Assembly (NCBI RefSeq): GCF_041080655.1
Contig: NZ_CP163525.1
Span: forward strand, 6,572,001 to 6,636,000
Source of the DNA: Streptomyces sp. CG4
GTDB lineage: Bacteria; Actinomycetota; Actinomycetes; Streptomycetales; Streptomycetaceae
Direction of reading: 5' to 3'
Length of the DNA stretch: 64,000 bases
Positions 26,835-35,643 of the stretch are shown one piece after another. The notes below the pieces were generated by a model. That model worked only from the letters and a program-made list of their open reading frames with translations. It searched no databases and was not told where the DNA came from. The first letter of the stretch is position 1. Each line of letters begins with the position of its first letter. Both the position numbers and the translations under genes were made by a program.

Positions 26835-28567
26835 CAGGCAGCCTCCGCTTCCGTCAGCTGGGAGAGCACGATCTCCCGGTAGGTGTCGTTGCCCGCCATC
26901 AGGTCCCGGTGCCGGCCGGTGCCGACGACCCGGCCCTCGTCCAGCACGATGATCCGGTCGGCCTCCCGGATGGTCGCCACCCGCTGGGCGACGATCACGA
27001 CGGTCGCCTCGGCGGTCTCGCGGGAGAGCGCCGCGCGCAGCGCCGCGTCGGTGGCGTAGTCGAGCGCGGAGAAGGAGTCGTCGAAGAGGTAGATCTCCGG
27101 GCGCTGCACGAGGGTGCGGGCGATGGCCAGGCGCTGGCGCTGGCCGCCGGAGACATTGGTGCCGCCCTGCGCGATCGGCGCGTCCAGGCCGCCCTCCAGC
27201 TTGCTCACGAAGTCCTTGGCCTGCGCCACCTCCAGCGCGTGCCACAGCTCCTCGTCGGTGGCGTCCGGGTTGCCGTAGCGCAGGTTGGTGGCGACGGTGC
27301 CCGCGAACAGGTACGGCTTCTGCGGCACCAGGCCGACCGTCTTCGCCAGCAGCTTCGGCTCGACCTCCTGCACGTCCACGCCGTTGACGAGGACCTCGCC
27401 CTCGGTGGCGTCGAACAGCCGCGGGACCAGCCCGAGCAGCGTCGACTTGCCGCTGCCGGTGGAGCCGATCACGGCGGTGGTCTCACCCGGCCGGGCCACC
27501 AGATCGACGGCCTTCAGCACCGGCTCCTCGGCACCCGGATAGCGGAAGCCGACGCCCCGGACCTCCAGATGGCCGTGCCGGCGCAGCTCGGTGACGGGCG
27601 CCACCGGCGGCACCACGCTCGACTCGGTCCCGAGGACCTCCTCGATGCGCTCGGCGCACACCTCCGCGCGCGGCACCATCATGAACATGAAGGTGGCCAT
27701 CATCACGGACATGACGATCTGCATCAGATAGGCGAGGAACGCGGTCAGGTCGCCGATCGCCATGCCGCCGCTGTCGATGCGGTGCGCGCCGAACCACACC
27801 ACCGCGATCGACGACAGGTTCACCACCGTCATGACGATCGGGAACATCAGCGCGAGCATCCGGCCGGTGGCCAGCTGCATCTCGGTCAGGTCGCCGTTGG
27901 CCTTCCCGAACCGTTCCTGCTCGTACTCGTCGCGGACGAAGGCGCGGATCACCCGGTTGCCGCTGATCTGCTCGCGCAGCACCCGGTTCACCGTGTCGAG
28001 GCGGACCTGCATGGACCGGAACAGCGGCCGCAGCCGGCGCACGATCAGCGTCACGGAGATGCCGAGCACCGGCACCACGGCGACGAGCACCCCGGACAGC
28101 GGCACGTCCAGGCCGAGCGCCAGCACAATGCCGCCCACGCACATGATGGGCGCCGACACCATCAGCGTGAACGTCATCAGGGCCAGCATCTGGACCTGCT
28201 GTACGTCGTTGGTCGTACGCGTGATGAGCGACGGCGCCCCGAAGTGACCCACTTCACGCGAGGAGAAGGACTGCACCCGTTCGAAGACGGCGCCGCGCAC
28301 GTCCCGGCCGAGCGCGGCGGCGGTCCGGGCGCCGTAGTACACGGCACCGATGTTGCACACGACCTGCGCCAGCGAGATGCCGATCATCAAGCCGCCGAAG
28401 GACAGGATGTAACCCGTGTCACCCTTCACGACACCGTTGTCGATGATGTGCGCGTTGAGGGTGGGCAGATAGAGGGTGGCGCAGGTCTGCAGGAACTGCA
28501 GCAGCACCAGCAAGGCTATGGGTTTCTTGTAGGGCCTCAGATAGGTCCGCAGGAGTCGTATGAGCAC
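26834..28567 (-). CDS. heterodimeric ABC exporter, subunit 1
   Basis: 577 residues: six-helix domain then ATPase domain. Walker A is IGSTGSGKSTL, signature NVSGGQRQRLAIARTL is canonical, and Walker B is IYLFDDSFSALD, where the catalytic Glu position is Asp (DDSFS). That gives one canonical and one degenerate site across the heterodimer, typical of asymmetric exporters. The GTG start at 28567 has GAGAGACC upstream. It is first of two coupled genes. Location is the plasma membrane; the substrate is unknown. Confidence 0.9.
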   Translation of the reverse strand: MLIRLLRTYLRPYKKPIALLVLLQFLQTCATLYLPTLNAHIIDNGVVKGDTGYILSFGGLMIGISLAQVVCNIGAVYYGARTAAALGRDVRGAVFERVQSFSSREVGHFGAPSLITRTTNDVQQVQMLALMTFTLMVSAPIMCVGGIVLALGLDVPLSGVLVAVVPVLGISVTLIVRRLRPLFRSMQVRLDTVNRVLREQISGNRVIRAFVRDEYEQERFGKANGDLTEMQLATGRMLALMFPIVMTVVNLSSIAVVWFGAHRIDSGGMAIGDLTAFLAYLMQIVMSVMMATFMFMMVPRAEVCAERIEEVLGTESSVVPPVAPVTELRRHGHLEVRGVGFRYPGAEEPVLKAVDLVARPGETTAVIGSTGSGKSTLLGLVPRLFDATEGEVLVNGVDVQEVEPKLLAKTVGLVPQKPYLFAGTVATNLRYGNPDATDEELWHALEVAQAKDFVSKLEGGLDAPIAQGGTNVSGGQRQRLAIARTLVQRPEIYLFDDSFSALDYATDAALRAALSRETAEATVVIVAQRVATIREADRIIVLDEGRVVGTGRHRDLMAGNDTYREIVLSQLTEAEAA

Positions 28568-28680
28568 GCTAGGTCTCTCGGAGTCGGCGACAGGGCCGGG
28601 TCGGTGTGCCCTTGGCCCCTATCGTCGGACACTCCACCCGCGTTACCTCAACCGAATTAACCCGACGGCGCAGCGCGTAC

Positions 28681-28716
28681 GGCCCTCTGGACTCGGTTCG
28701 CGGAGCTCAGAGGGCC
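28681..28716 (-). terminator. hairpin behind the xylulokinase-like gene
   Basis: GGCCCTCTG at 28681-28689 pairs with CAGAGGGCC at 28708-28716 (9 bp, 18-base loop). It lies 18 bases beyond the stop of the minus-strand kinase gene, between it and the ABC operon promoter. Confidence 0.55.
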
Positions 28717-28733
28717 GGGGTGCTGCCGGTGCG

Positions 28734-30185
28734 CTAGGAGCGGAATGCTCCCGGGTGGGTCTGCTCCCGCACCGCCGCGAACTGCTGCCGCACCGCCTGC
28801 CCCACGGCCAGCTCGTCACCCGGCTCCAGCACCTGCGCCGCGGCCCCCTGCCAGGCGGGCGGGGTGCGCGGATCGAGCGTGCCCTGGGAAACCCCCAGCG
28901 CCCAGGCCGCCTGCCGGGCGGCGCCGATCGCCGCGTAGTCCGCGGGCTGCGGTACGACGACCTGCGCACCGAACAGCGAGGGCGCCGCGGCCTGCACCGC
29001 CGGCAGCTCGGCGGCCGGGCCCAGCAGGAAGATCCGCCGCACGTCGACGCCCCGCCCGCGCAGCACGTCCAGCGCGTCGGCGAGCCCGCACAGCATGCCC
29101 TCGAACGCGGCCCGCGCCAGATGCTCGGGCTTCATCGACTCCCGCCTGAGCCCGGCGATCGTCCCGGCGGTGTGCGGCAGGTTCGGCGTCCGCTCGCCCT
29201 CCAGATAGGGGAGCATGACCAGCCCGTGGGAACCCGGAGTGGACTTCATCGCCAGGTCGGACAGGCTCTCCAGATCCGGCAGTCCGAGCAGTTCCGCGGT
29301 GCCGCGCAGGGTGCGTACGGCGTTCAGGGTGGTGACGACCGGCAGGTGCATGCCGGTGGCGTCGGCGAGGGAGGTGATCATCCCGGACTGGTCGGCGAGC
29401 GCCTCGGGATGGACGGCCATCACGGAGCCCGACGCCCCCAGCGAGACGACGGCGTCCCCCAGCCCGATCCCCAGCCCGAACGCGGCGGCCATGGTCTCCC
29501 CGGTCGCCGCGGAGATCAGCAGCCCCTCCGGGGTCGTACCGGCCGCGTCCGACGGGCCGATCACCTCCGGCAGCATCGCCTGATGGCCGAGCGCCAGCTC
29601 GACCAGGTCGGGCCGGTAGGCACCGGTGCCGGCCGACCAGTACCCGGTCGAGGAGGCCCCGCCACGATCCGTGGTCCTGCGCACCGGGCGCCCGAGCAGC
29701 TGCCAGACCAGCCAGTCGTGCGCCTGCAGCAGCACGGCCGTTCGGCGGGCGTTCTCGGGCTCGTTCTTCGCGAGCCAGCGCAGCTTGGTGACCGGCTGCG
29801 CGGCCGACGGCACGCACCCCACGGCCTGCGCCCAGGCCTCGCGCCCGCCGAGCGCGTCGATGAGATCGGCCGCCGCGACCTGGGCCCGCTTGTCACCGCC
29901 GACCATGGCCGGGCGGACGGTGTTGCCCTGGGCGTCCAGCGGGATCAGCGCGTTCTGCTGGGCCGACACACCGATCGCCTGCACGCCCTCCAGCAGGCCG
30001 CCACCTGCGGCTTCGCCGAGGGAGAGCAGCCAGGCCTGAGGGTCCGTGTCGCTCGGGCGGGCGCCGTCCGGCGCCTCGACCGGATGCGGTGCGTATCCCT
30101 GCCGTAGTACGGCACCGGTGTCCGCGTCGCAGACCACGATGCGTGTGAAGTCCGGTGAGCTGTCCAGCCCGGCGACTATCCCCAT
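28734..30185 (-). CDS. xylulokinase-like FGGY carbohydrate kinase
   Basis: 483 residues. N-terminal GIVAGLDSSPDFTRIVVCDADTG is the ATPase phosphate-1 motif of the FGGY family, though DSS replaces the common DxGT. VGVSAQQNALIPLD and the pattern SASTGYW-like SSTGYWSAGTGAY fit xylulokinases, and YLEGERTPNLPHT matches the FGGY signature 2 region. It phosphorylates a ketopentose or related sugar. ATG at 30185 is chosen because it starts the fold; a longer frame to 30236 has no family features. No sugar isomerase is adjacent. Confidence 0.85.
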   Translation of the reverse strand: MGIVAGLDSSPDFTRIVVCDADTGAVLRQGYAPHPVEAPDGARPSDTDPQAWLLSLGEAAGGGLLEGVQAIGVSAQQNALIPLDAQGNTVRPAMVGGDKRAQVAAADLIDALGGREAWAQAVGCVPSAAQPVTKLRWLAKNEPENARRTAVLLQAHDWLVWQLLGRPVRRTTDRGGASSTGYWSAGTGAYRPDLVELALGHQAMLPEVIGPSDAAGTTPEGLLISAATGETMAAAFGLGIGLGDAVVSLGASGSVMAVHPEALADQSGMITSLADATGMHLPVVTTLNAVRTLRGTAELLGLPDLESLSDLAMKSTPGSHGLVMLPYLEGERTPNLPHTAGTIAGLRRESMKPEHLARAAFEGMLCGLADALDVLRGRGVDVRRIFLLGPAAELPAVQAAAPSLFGAQVVVPQPADYAAIGAARQAAWALGVSQGTLDPRTPPAWQGAAAQVLEPGDELAVGQAVRQQFAAVREQTHPGAFRS

Positions 30186-30249
30186 GCGGAGAATTTTGCC
30201 GCATCGCCGCGCCGGCTTCGGCCGATGGGCGCCCAATGGGGTGGGACCG

Positions 30250-30312
30250 TCTCCGTAGCGGCGGGTGCGGGTCCGTGGTGGCCGGTCGCGCAGTTCCCCG
30301 CAGCCCTGGGGA
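30250..30312 (-). repeat. dispersed Streptomyces intergenic repeat, copy 2
   Basis: TGCGGGTCCGTGGTGGC and GGTCGCGCAGTTCCCCGCAGCCC are the inverse orientation of a common Streptomyces element (GGGGAACTGCGCGACC...). It sits between the kinase start and the small YtxH-like gene, 18 bases from the latter's stop. Confidence 0.6.
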
Positions 30313-30329
30313 AACGGCGCTCGGCCCGC

Positions 30330-30635
30330 TTACGTGTTGCTGGTGCCCCAGTCGTCCTCGGGGGTGCCGTTGAGGTTCCGCTCGCGGAGTGAGCGCACCC
30401 GCTGGGCGACGGTCTCGGGAACCCGGTCACCCACCCTGCCGCTGACCGTGTGGAAGGCCTTGCCGGCGTACTGGCGGCCCTGGTGGGCAGCGCTCTCGGC
30501 CGTGTTGCGGACGGCGGGGTTCTGGGCGATCCGCCGGGCGGACTTCTTCAGCTGCTCGTAGCGCTCGCGACCGGCCCTCGTGCCGAGTACGTAACCGAGG
30601 GCCAGTCCGGCGACGAACGTGAGCCGGTAGCGCAT
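30330..30635 (-). CDS. small YtxH-like single-helix membrane protein
   Basis: 101 residues. One N-terminal helix (LTFVAGLALGYVLGTRAGRERYEQLKK) carries the glycine zipper followed by the TRAGRERYEQ motif typical of YtxH-domain proteins. The rest is a charged cytoplasmic helix. ATG at 30635 has GGGAAGGG at eight bases; a GTG three codons upstream overlaps the ribosome site and is unlikely. Function unknown; members are stress-linked in Firmicutes. Confidence 0.7.
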   Translation of the reverse strand: MRYRLTFVAGLALGYVLGTRAGRERYEQLKKSARRIAQNPAVRNTAESAAHQGRQYAGKAFHTVSGRVGDRVPETVAQRVRSLRERNLNGTPEDDWGTSNT

Positions 30636-30793
30636 GACTGCCACCCTTCCCTTGCCTTGGTCTGCGGTGCGACGTGGGCGCCGGGGGAACCGATTGGCGG
30701 AGCACCCCCCTGCTTGCGCTAATGTATGTGTCGCAGCGAGCGCCCGCCCCCTGGCGAATACCCAGGTAGGTACGTTCGATGCAATCGAGGCGA

Positions 30794-30866
30794 TCCTCCG
30801 TAGCTCAATTGGCAGAGCAGCCGGCTGTTAACCGGCAGGTTACTGGTTCGAGTCCAGTCGGGGGAG
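30794..30866 (+). tRNA. tRNA-Asn (GTT), copy 1
   Basis: 73 bases folding as a standard cloverleaf: acceptor TCCTCCG with CGGGGGA, D arm with GGCAGAGC, anticodon arm CCGGCT-GTT-AACCGG, and T arm ACTGG-TTCGAGT-CCAGT. CCA is not encoded. Confidence 0.95.
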
Positions 30867-30872
30867 CTTCGG

Positions 30873-30945
30873 TCCTCCGTAGCTCAATTGGCAGAGCAGC
30901 CGGCTGTTAACCGGCAGGTTACTGGTTCGAGTCCAGTCGGGGGAG
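30873..30945 (+). tRNA. tRNA-Asn (GTT), copy 2
   Basis: Identical to the preceding tRNA over its whole length, starting 79 bases downstream with a 6-base spacer. A recent tandem duplication or a conserved double gene; both appear functional. Confidence 0.95.
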
Positions 30946-30956
30946 CGCAGTGAACG

Positions 30957-30980
30957 AGGACCCCTTGGGGGTCCTTTTTC
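30957..30980 (+). terminator. rho-independent terminator of the tRNA-Asn pair
   Basis: AGGACCCC and GGGGTCCT form an 8-bp stem with a TTG loop, followed by TTTTC. One of the few classical T-tract terminators in the window. Confidence 0.85.
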
Positions 30981-31121
30981 ATGCCCGCGGGAACCGCCGT
31001 GCCTGCGCCGATGTCCTCAAGGTCATGAGCAGCGCAGATGCCGACCATCCGAAGCAGGAGATCGTATGAGCGGCTATGCTGCGGCAGACGGCGCGCACAC
31101 ATGTACGCGACACGCCGCTAT

Positions 31122-31198
31122 GGGGCGGTAGCTCAGCCGGTTAGAGCAGCGGACTCATAATCCGTCGGCCGTGGGTTCGAGTCCCACCCGCCCCACCA
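31122..31198 (+). tRNA. tRNA-Met (CAT) at the island boundary
   Basis: 77 bases including an encoded CCA. Acceptor GGGGCGG pairs with CCGCCCC; the anticodon loop reads CT-CAT-AA; the T arm is GTGGG-TTCGAGT-CCCAC. The anticodon could also be the tRNA-Ile2 form (modified CAT); I favour elongator Met. The accessory region begins just behind it, so it is a probable integration site. Confidence 0.9.
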
Positions 31199-31243
31199 GG
31201 CGTCGCAGGTGCAGAAGCGTTTCTACCTGCGGCAGCGGAGAAG

Positions 31244-31274
31244 GAGGGCCGCCACGCCCGGCGTGGCGGCCCTC
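31244..31274 (+). terminator. hairpin terminator behind tRNA-Met
   Basis: A perfect 14-bp stem, GAGGGCCGCCACGC with GCGTGGCGGCCCTC, around CCG, followed by TTCATT. It lies 45 bases behind the tRNA. Confidence 0.75.
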
Positions 31275-31339
31275 TTCATTCGTTCAGATCAAGATCCAGG
31301 GGACACACAGGGGACACAGGCCACTCCAGGGGACGGACC

Positions 31340-32113
31340 TACTACGACGGTCTCACCGGCGCCGTGCTCCACTGGCACGAGGGCCGCTTCACTCCCGCGC
31401 CCACGGCGGACGGCCGGGCATCGGTCGCGGATGCCTTCGAGGCACACCCCGCCACCCAAGGTGAACAGCAACTCCACCTCTCCATCCGCACCACCCACCC
31501 CGCCGACGACAACCTCCTCCTCGGCGGCGCCCTGGAAGCCACCTGGCAGGCACTCACCGGCGCCCCACCCGCCGGCTGGTCCACCGCCGAACCCGTCAAC
31601 CTCCCCTGGTCACCACGCCAGCTGACCGAACTGGCCCGTACCCGAGCCGAAAAGTCCGCCCCCACCTGGCTGGTCGCCGTCGGAGCCCCCGACCGCCCAG
31701 CGATCGCCACCTGCCGTGTCATCCGAACCCCGGCCGGTGTGGAGGAACAGATCACACTCGCCTTCGGCTACACCGCTGGCCGGGCTCCTCTCCACGCTCT
31801 CGCTGAGCTGGCCGAGACGCTGGCCACCCGCCACCGCCTCACCTCCATGCTCACCTACCTCCGCACCGCCCGCGCCGACCCGACCATTCCGCCGCACCAC
31901 GAGGCGCCACTCGTTCCGCTCTCCTTCACCCTGGGCTGCGACGCGGTACGTCTCGTAGGTCCTACGGTTGCCGAGTCGGGCCCAGACGTTTGCCCCATCC
32001 GCCTCGGCCCCGCGTCACGGCCCGCCCTCCACTACCCGCTCGGCGACGGCACCGACCTCACCTCCTGGCAACGCCTCAAACAGCTCAACGATCACCTCAG
32101 GGCACCGCGATGA
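31340..32113 (+). pseudogene. 5'-truncated DUF6177-like gene
   Basis: The open frame from about 31340 encodes YYDGLTGAVLHWHEGRFTP, GGALEATWQALTG, GWSTAEPVNLPWSPRQL and HYPLGDGTDLTSWQRL. This is the C-terminal two thirds of a Streptomyces protein type I remember as DUF6177, often found near ESX-type secretion genes. The N-terminal third is missing. The frame begins in a short AGGGGACAC direct-repeat stretch right behind the tRNA and lacks a ribosome site. It looks like the far end of a gene cut by the recombination that produced the tRNA-linked island. No other ESX gene is nearby. Confidence 0.6.
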
Positions 32114-32405
32114 GCTTCTGAATGTACGAGATGATCCGGCTCATATTGGCCACGCTGCCAGTCGCCACTGACACCCAATTCGGCAGGCAGGACCTTCGCG
32201 CAGCAGAGCCGAAGCCCCCCACCCCACCGTCGTCTTGCCGACGCAATCCAGCGCCTTCAGCACCTGGCACAGGACGAACATTTGCATCCTCATTGGCGAC
32301 TTCTCATTGAGTCTGGCAACTCAGTTGCTGCCTACGGAGTTGACGCCATAGCATCACGTTCACTGTCGCGAATCGATTGTTGTTCCAGTGCATCGGGGGC
32401 CTGGT

Positions 32406-34517
32406 GTGACGTTGATGATGGCGGCGGCCGCCGTCTGGGGTGTGCTGCAACTGTTCGCCGTTTCCTGGCCGACGCGTTCGGTGCGCTTGTCAACGGTGCT
32501 GCTGGCGCTCGCGGTGGGGGTGTATGGGTGCGGCGTGGCGACGGCGTTGGTGGAGCTCGCCTACACCCGCTTCTACGCGGTCCAGTCGGGCCAGTCGCTG
32601 ATCACGGTGGTGAACACCACCAGTTACACGGTGGCTCCTTGGGTGGAAGAGCTGATCAAGGTCTCTCCGCTGCTGCTGGCCGGGCTGAGCGTGAAGGCTC
32701 GCCGCCAGTGGGGGCTGACCGACTTCGTGGTGCTGGGTGCGGCGCTGGGGGGTGGGTTCGGGCTGCTGGAGGCGGTACTTCGGTACGGCCTGGACGCGAA
32801 CCGGGCGATTACTCGGGGTGGGGGCTGGATCATCCCGGACAGCTTGTCCCCGCCCTATGTGCCGGGCCTGGGGCAGGTGTTGACGGCCTGGCTCCCCGCA
32901 CCGTTCAGCCAACTCGACCTGGGCGGCCCGCCGGTCGCGCAGACCTTTTCGCATCTGGTGTGGACGGCGATGGCCGGCTTGGGGGTTGGGCTGCTCTGGA
33001 GTGCACGAGGATGGCTGCGCCTGCTCTCGGTGCTCCCGATCGCGGCCGCCGCCGTACACCACACCGTGAACAACTACGCAGTGCAGAAACGCGCGAGCCC
33101 GGCCAGGCATTGGCTTGATTCCCTGGACGCGAAGGCATGGGCGGCGCCACTCATATGCTTGGCCATCGCCATGGTCGTCGACCTGCGCCACATCCACCGC
33201 GGTAAACGCAGCGTGCCGGGCGTACTGCTTGCTTCCGAACGCGTCGACGGCGACAGCCTGGGAGCCCTGCTGCGGTACGCGGCCTGGCATCCGCCATGGA
33301 GCCTGCTGATCGTCCTGCGCTACATCAGACTGCGGCGCTCCCTGCTGTACGCCGCCGCGTCGGCACCACCCGTCGACACCGAGGAACTGCGTCGGGTGGC
33401 CGCCGGGATCACCGCTCGGATGGACGTATCCGACAACCCGCACGTTTGGCGGGCTCTGAATGTCCGCGCCCTGCTGAAGGCAGCCCGAACGGCCCGCGGT
33501 TCCCGGGAACGGTGGCTCCTGGCGATCCCATGCGTGCTCGTACTGCCTTCGTTACTGTTCCTGGGCGTCGGCTCGTTCACCTCGGCTGCCGGTCTCCAGA
33601 GGTTCTTCAGCACCGGCTCAGGGCCGAAGATCCTCATGAGCTTCGGCATCGCCGCCCTGGCCTGGATCGCCTATCAGCTCACCGTCCTGCTTCGTACCTG
33701 GCGAACGGCGTCGGCCCAGCCCACGGCGGAACCGCTGGCGATCCACCGCTTCCGTCTCGGAACCGCACTGGGCTCGGCCACCACCGGCGCACTTCTGCTG
33801 TGGCGCGGGTTCGGCGACGCCGGCCCTGGCGGCAGGGCGATCCACACCTTCCACCTGCTCGACGCGCTGAACGCCTTCCTGGTCTACCTCGGCTTCGCCC
33901 TCCTGCTGTTGTCCCTCCTCGCCCTGTTCCCTCCCGGAGGCCTCGCGCTCGCCGGAGGCGGAGCAATCGGCGCCCTCACCACCGAAGCTGCCCTCAACGC
34001 CGGCGTCCTCGGTACCGCCGGCGTCGTGTTGATGGCGGTCGGGGCAGGAGGAACCGGTGGCGGCGAGTCGAGCAGCGGGAAGCGCAGCAAAGTCCCGCAG
34101 TGGCTGCGCGACAAGTGGAACGAGGGACGTCAGTTCAACGAGGACAACTGGCCGCACTACCCGGCAAACGAAATCTATCTCGAAAACGGTAAGGTCCTGG
34201 ACTCGTACCGGCCCGGAAGAGAGATCGTATCGCGCAAACAGACACAGATATGGAAGATCAAGCCGGACACGTTTAGGAATTATCTGCGCGAGATAAATCA
34301 GAAATATAAGGCGGGAACAAAGATCCCGGACACGCCAAAGGCGCGCAGAGAATACCCGCAGTTGATCGGAAAGCCCTTGAAGGGTAAGTATTATCTGGAA
34401 GTCCCGGTTCAGTCCCAGCCTGTGCCAGACTGGGCACTCAGGGAAGCGGCGGACCACGGCGTGATAATCCGGGACGTGCAGGGCTTCGTATACCGGCTAC
34501 CGAAGGGCACGGGCTAA
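32406..34517 (+). CDS. PrsW-like intramembrane protease fused to a C-terminal toxin domain
   Basis: 703 residues. Residues 1-260 are polytopic and carry PrsW-type motifs: PWVEELIKVSP near 80, FGLLEAV near 118, TFSHLVWTAM near 182 and VHHTVNNY near 218. Residues 260-380 are soluble, and 380-550 contain five further helices. After a Gly/Ser linker (GAGGTGGGESSSGK, about 550), residues 560-703 form a hydrophilic domain with LDSYRPGREIVSRKQTQ, LKGKYYLEVPVQ and GVIIRDVQGFVY, which I recognise from C-termini of Rhs- and LXG-type polymorphic toxins. That part is AT-richer than the rest. GTG 32406 follows GGGGG. The protease may release the toxin. Confidence 0.7.
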   Translation: MTLMMAAAAVWGVLQLFAVSWPTRSVRLSTVLLALAVGVYGCGVATALVELAYTRFYAVQSGQSLITVVNTTSYTVAPWVEELIKVSPLLLAGLSVKARRQWGLTDFVVLGAALGGGFGLLEAVLRYGLDANRAITRGGGWIIPDSLSPPYVPGLGQVLTAWLPAPFSQLDLGGPPVAQTFSHLVWTAMAGLGVGLLWSARGWLRLLSVLPIAAAAVHHTVNNYAVQKRASPARHWLDSLDAKAWAAPLICLAIAMVVDLRHIHRGKRSVPGVLLASERVDGDSLGALLRYAAWHPPWSLLIVLRYIRLRRSLLYAAASAPPVDTEELRRVAAGITARMDVSDNPHVWRALNVRALLKAARTARGSRERWLLAIPCVLVLPSLLFLGVGSFTSAAGLQRFFSTGSGPKILMSFGIAALAWIAYQLTVLLRTWRTASAQPTAEPLAIHRFRLGTALGSATTGALLLWRGFGDAGPGGRAIHTFHLLDALNAFLVYLGFALLLLSLLALFPPGGLALAGGGAIGALTTEAALNAGVLGTAGVVLMAVGAGGTGGGESSSGKRSKVPQWLRDKWNEGRQFNEDNWPHYPANEIYLENGKVLDSYRPGREIVSRKQTQIWKIKPDTFRNYLREINQKYKAGTKIPDTPKARREYPQLIGKPLKGKYYLEVPVQSQPVPDWALREAADHGVIIRDVQGFVYRLPKGTG

Positions 34518-34524
34518 GTCAGCC

Positions 34525-35013
34525 ATGATCTGGACCTACTGCGAGCAGTGGAACAACCTTACCGAGACGCCTATGAACCCGCTGACGTCCGACCAGGCTC
34601 AAGCCAGGCACACATCCGGCCAGTTGTACACCGCCGTTGCCTCCCCCGATGAGCACTCCGCCGCAACGTTGCGCGTGGAAATGCGCCTGGAAACCGGATA
34701 CACCTCAGTCATTTTCATGGATGAGCACGGCCGCGACTCCCTCGACTGCACCTTCACCCTTATCAACGGCTCCCTCTTCCTGGAGACAGCTACCTCATAC
34801 GATTACGGCGATTCACAGGAGCGCGGTGGATATGCAGACGCGGAACGCGTGGAATCCTACGAGTTCACCACCGATGGCATCATCCGGCGCACTGTGGAGG
34901 TCGATGGGGAGGAATCCAAGGAAAGCCGGCACGGCATTGACGTCACCAGAAACTGGGAGTCGGTTCCGAGCTTCGGTGCCTACGATGCGTTGATTCGACG
35001 CGACCGTGCTTGA
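34525..35013 (+). CDS. probable immunity protein for the PrsW-toxin
   Basis: 162 residues, or 146 if ATG 34573 is used. It begins seven bases behind the toxin stop on the same strand, the standard place for an immunity gene. The protein is small, acidic (many Asp/Glu), without signal or membrane helix, and probably mostly beta strands (TLRVEMRLETGYTSVIFMD, DCTFTLINGSLFLETATS). The longer start is preferred because the extra 15 codons have coding-like third positions; neither start has a clear ribosome site. No family recognised; the role is inferred from position. Confidence 0.6.
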   Translation: MIWTYCEQWNNLTETPMNPLTSDQAQARHTSGQLYTAVASPDEHSAATLRVEMRLETGYTSVIFMDEHGRDSLDCTFTLINGSLFLETATSYDYGDSQERGGYADAERVESYEFTTDGIIRRTVEVDGEESKESRHGIDVTRNWESVPSFGAYDALIRRDRA

Positions 35014-35109
35014 CGCTGGGGACTGCCAACTGAAGGGACACTTGCGGCCACCGACCCCGGTGAGCACCGCTTGGTGCAGTTCTGCGCCAAGCGAGTCGGC
35101 TGGTCCCGG

Positions 35110-35510
35110 TCAGGCTGCCGGGGCGGTCAGGGCGGCCTTGGCCGCCAGCCGGAGATTCCTGATCATCGGATTTGGGTCTCCCTTGCGGCTGACCAGGACG
35201 ACCTGGCTGGAGGGAGCGCCCTCGATCGGGACAGTAACGAGGTTGGGACGCAGTGAGCTACGCCGATCGCCGACCGGTAGCACCGCGATCGCCTCGCCAC
35301 TCGCAACGAGTTCGAGCTTGTCCTCATAGCTCTCGATCGGCGGCACGCCAGCCCCGAGGATCCGGTAGGAAGTCCAGTCTGCGGTCTCGAACGCGCACGG
35401 CGCCGCCTCTTCGCCGGCCAGTTCTTCCGCGGTCACCGACGCACGGTCGGCCAAGGGATGGCCGCGCGGGACCACGCGCATCCGGGGCTCCTCGCTGGCG
35501 TTCTTGCGGA
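35110..35510 (-). pseudogene. LysR-type regulator, C-terminal fragment
   Basis: The minus-strand frame ending at 35110 encodes the second half of a LysR effector domain: RVVPRGHPLADRASVTAEELAG, FETADWTSYR, ELVASGEAIAVLPVGD and ILVSRKGD-like VVLVSRKGDPNP. The DNA-binding half is missing. The open frame continues to 35718, but beyond about 35510 it is only the antisense of the next fragment. A remnant. Confidence 0.6.
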
Positions 35511-35550
35511 GCGCCCGACCCTGCTCGACGTCGTACGCGAACTGCCCGAC

Positions 35551-35643
35551 ATGCCTGACCTGCACAACACCAACAGCGGAACCGTCACGAACCTCATCCA
35601 GGCTCGCGACGTCCACGGCAACATCACCTTCGGGCCGCCGTAA
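35551..35643 (+). pseudogene. fragment with NSGTV-IQARDVHG-ITF motif
   Basis: Thirty codons from ATG 35551 to TAA encode MPDLHNTNSGTV, NLIQARDVHGNITF and GPP. The motif (N-S-G, V-Q-A-R-D-(I/V)-H-G, T-F) recurs in Streptomyces multidomain signalling or effector-associated proteins as I remember them. Nothing recognisable follows after the stop, so only a scrap of such a gene remains, joined head to head with the LysR fragment. Confidence 0.4.

Noticed and set aside
24900..26882. 660-codon plus-strand frame opposite the ABC exporter
   Set aside because: His/Gln/Arg-rich antisense of an intact ABC transporter gene.
32282..33118. 278-codon plus-strand frame starting at 32282
   Set aside because: Out of frame with the PrsW-toxin gene, which has motifs and helices; this one is Gly/Arg-rich without features.
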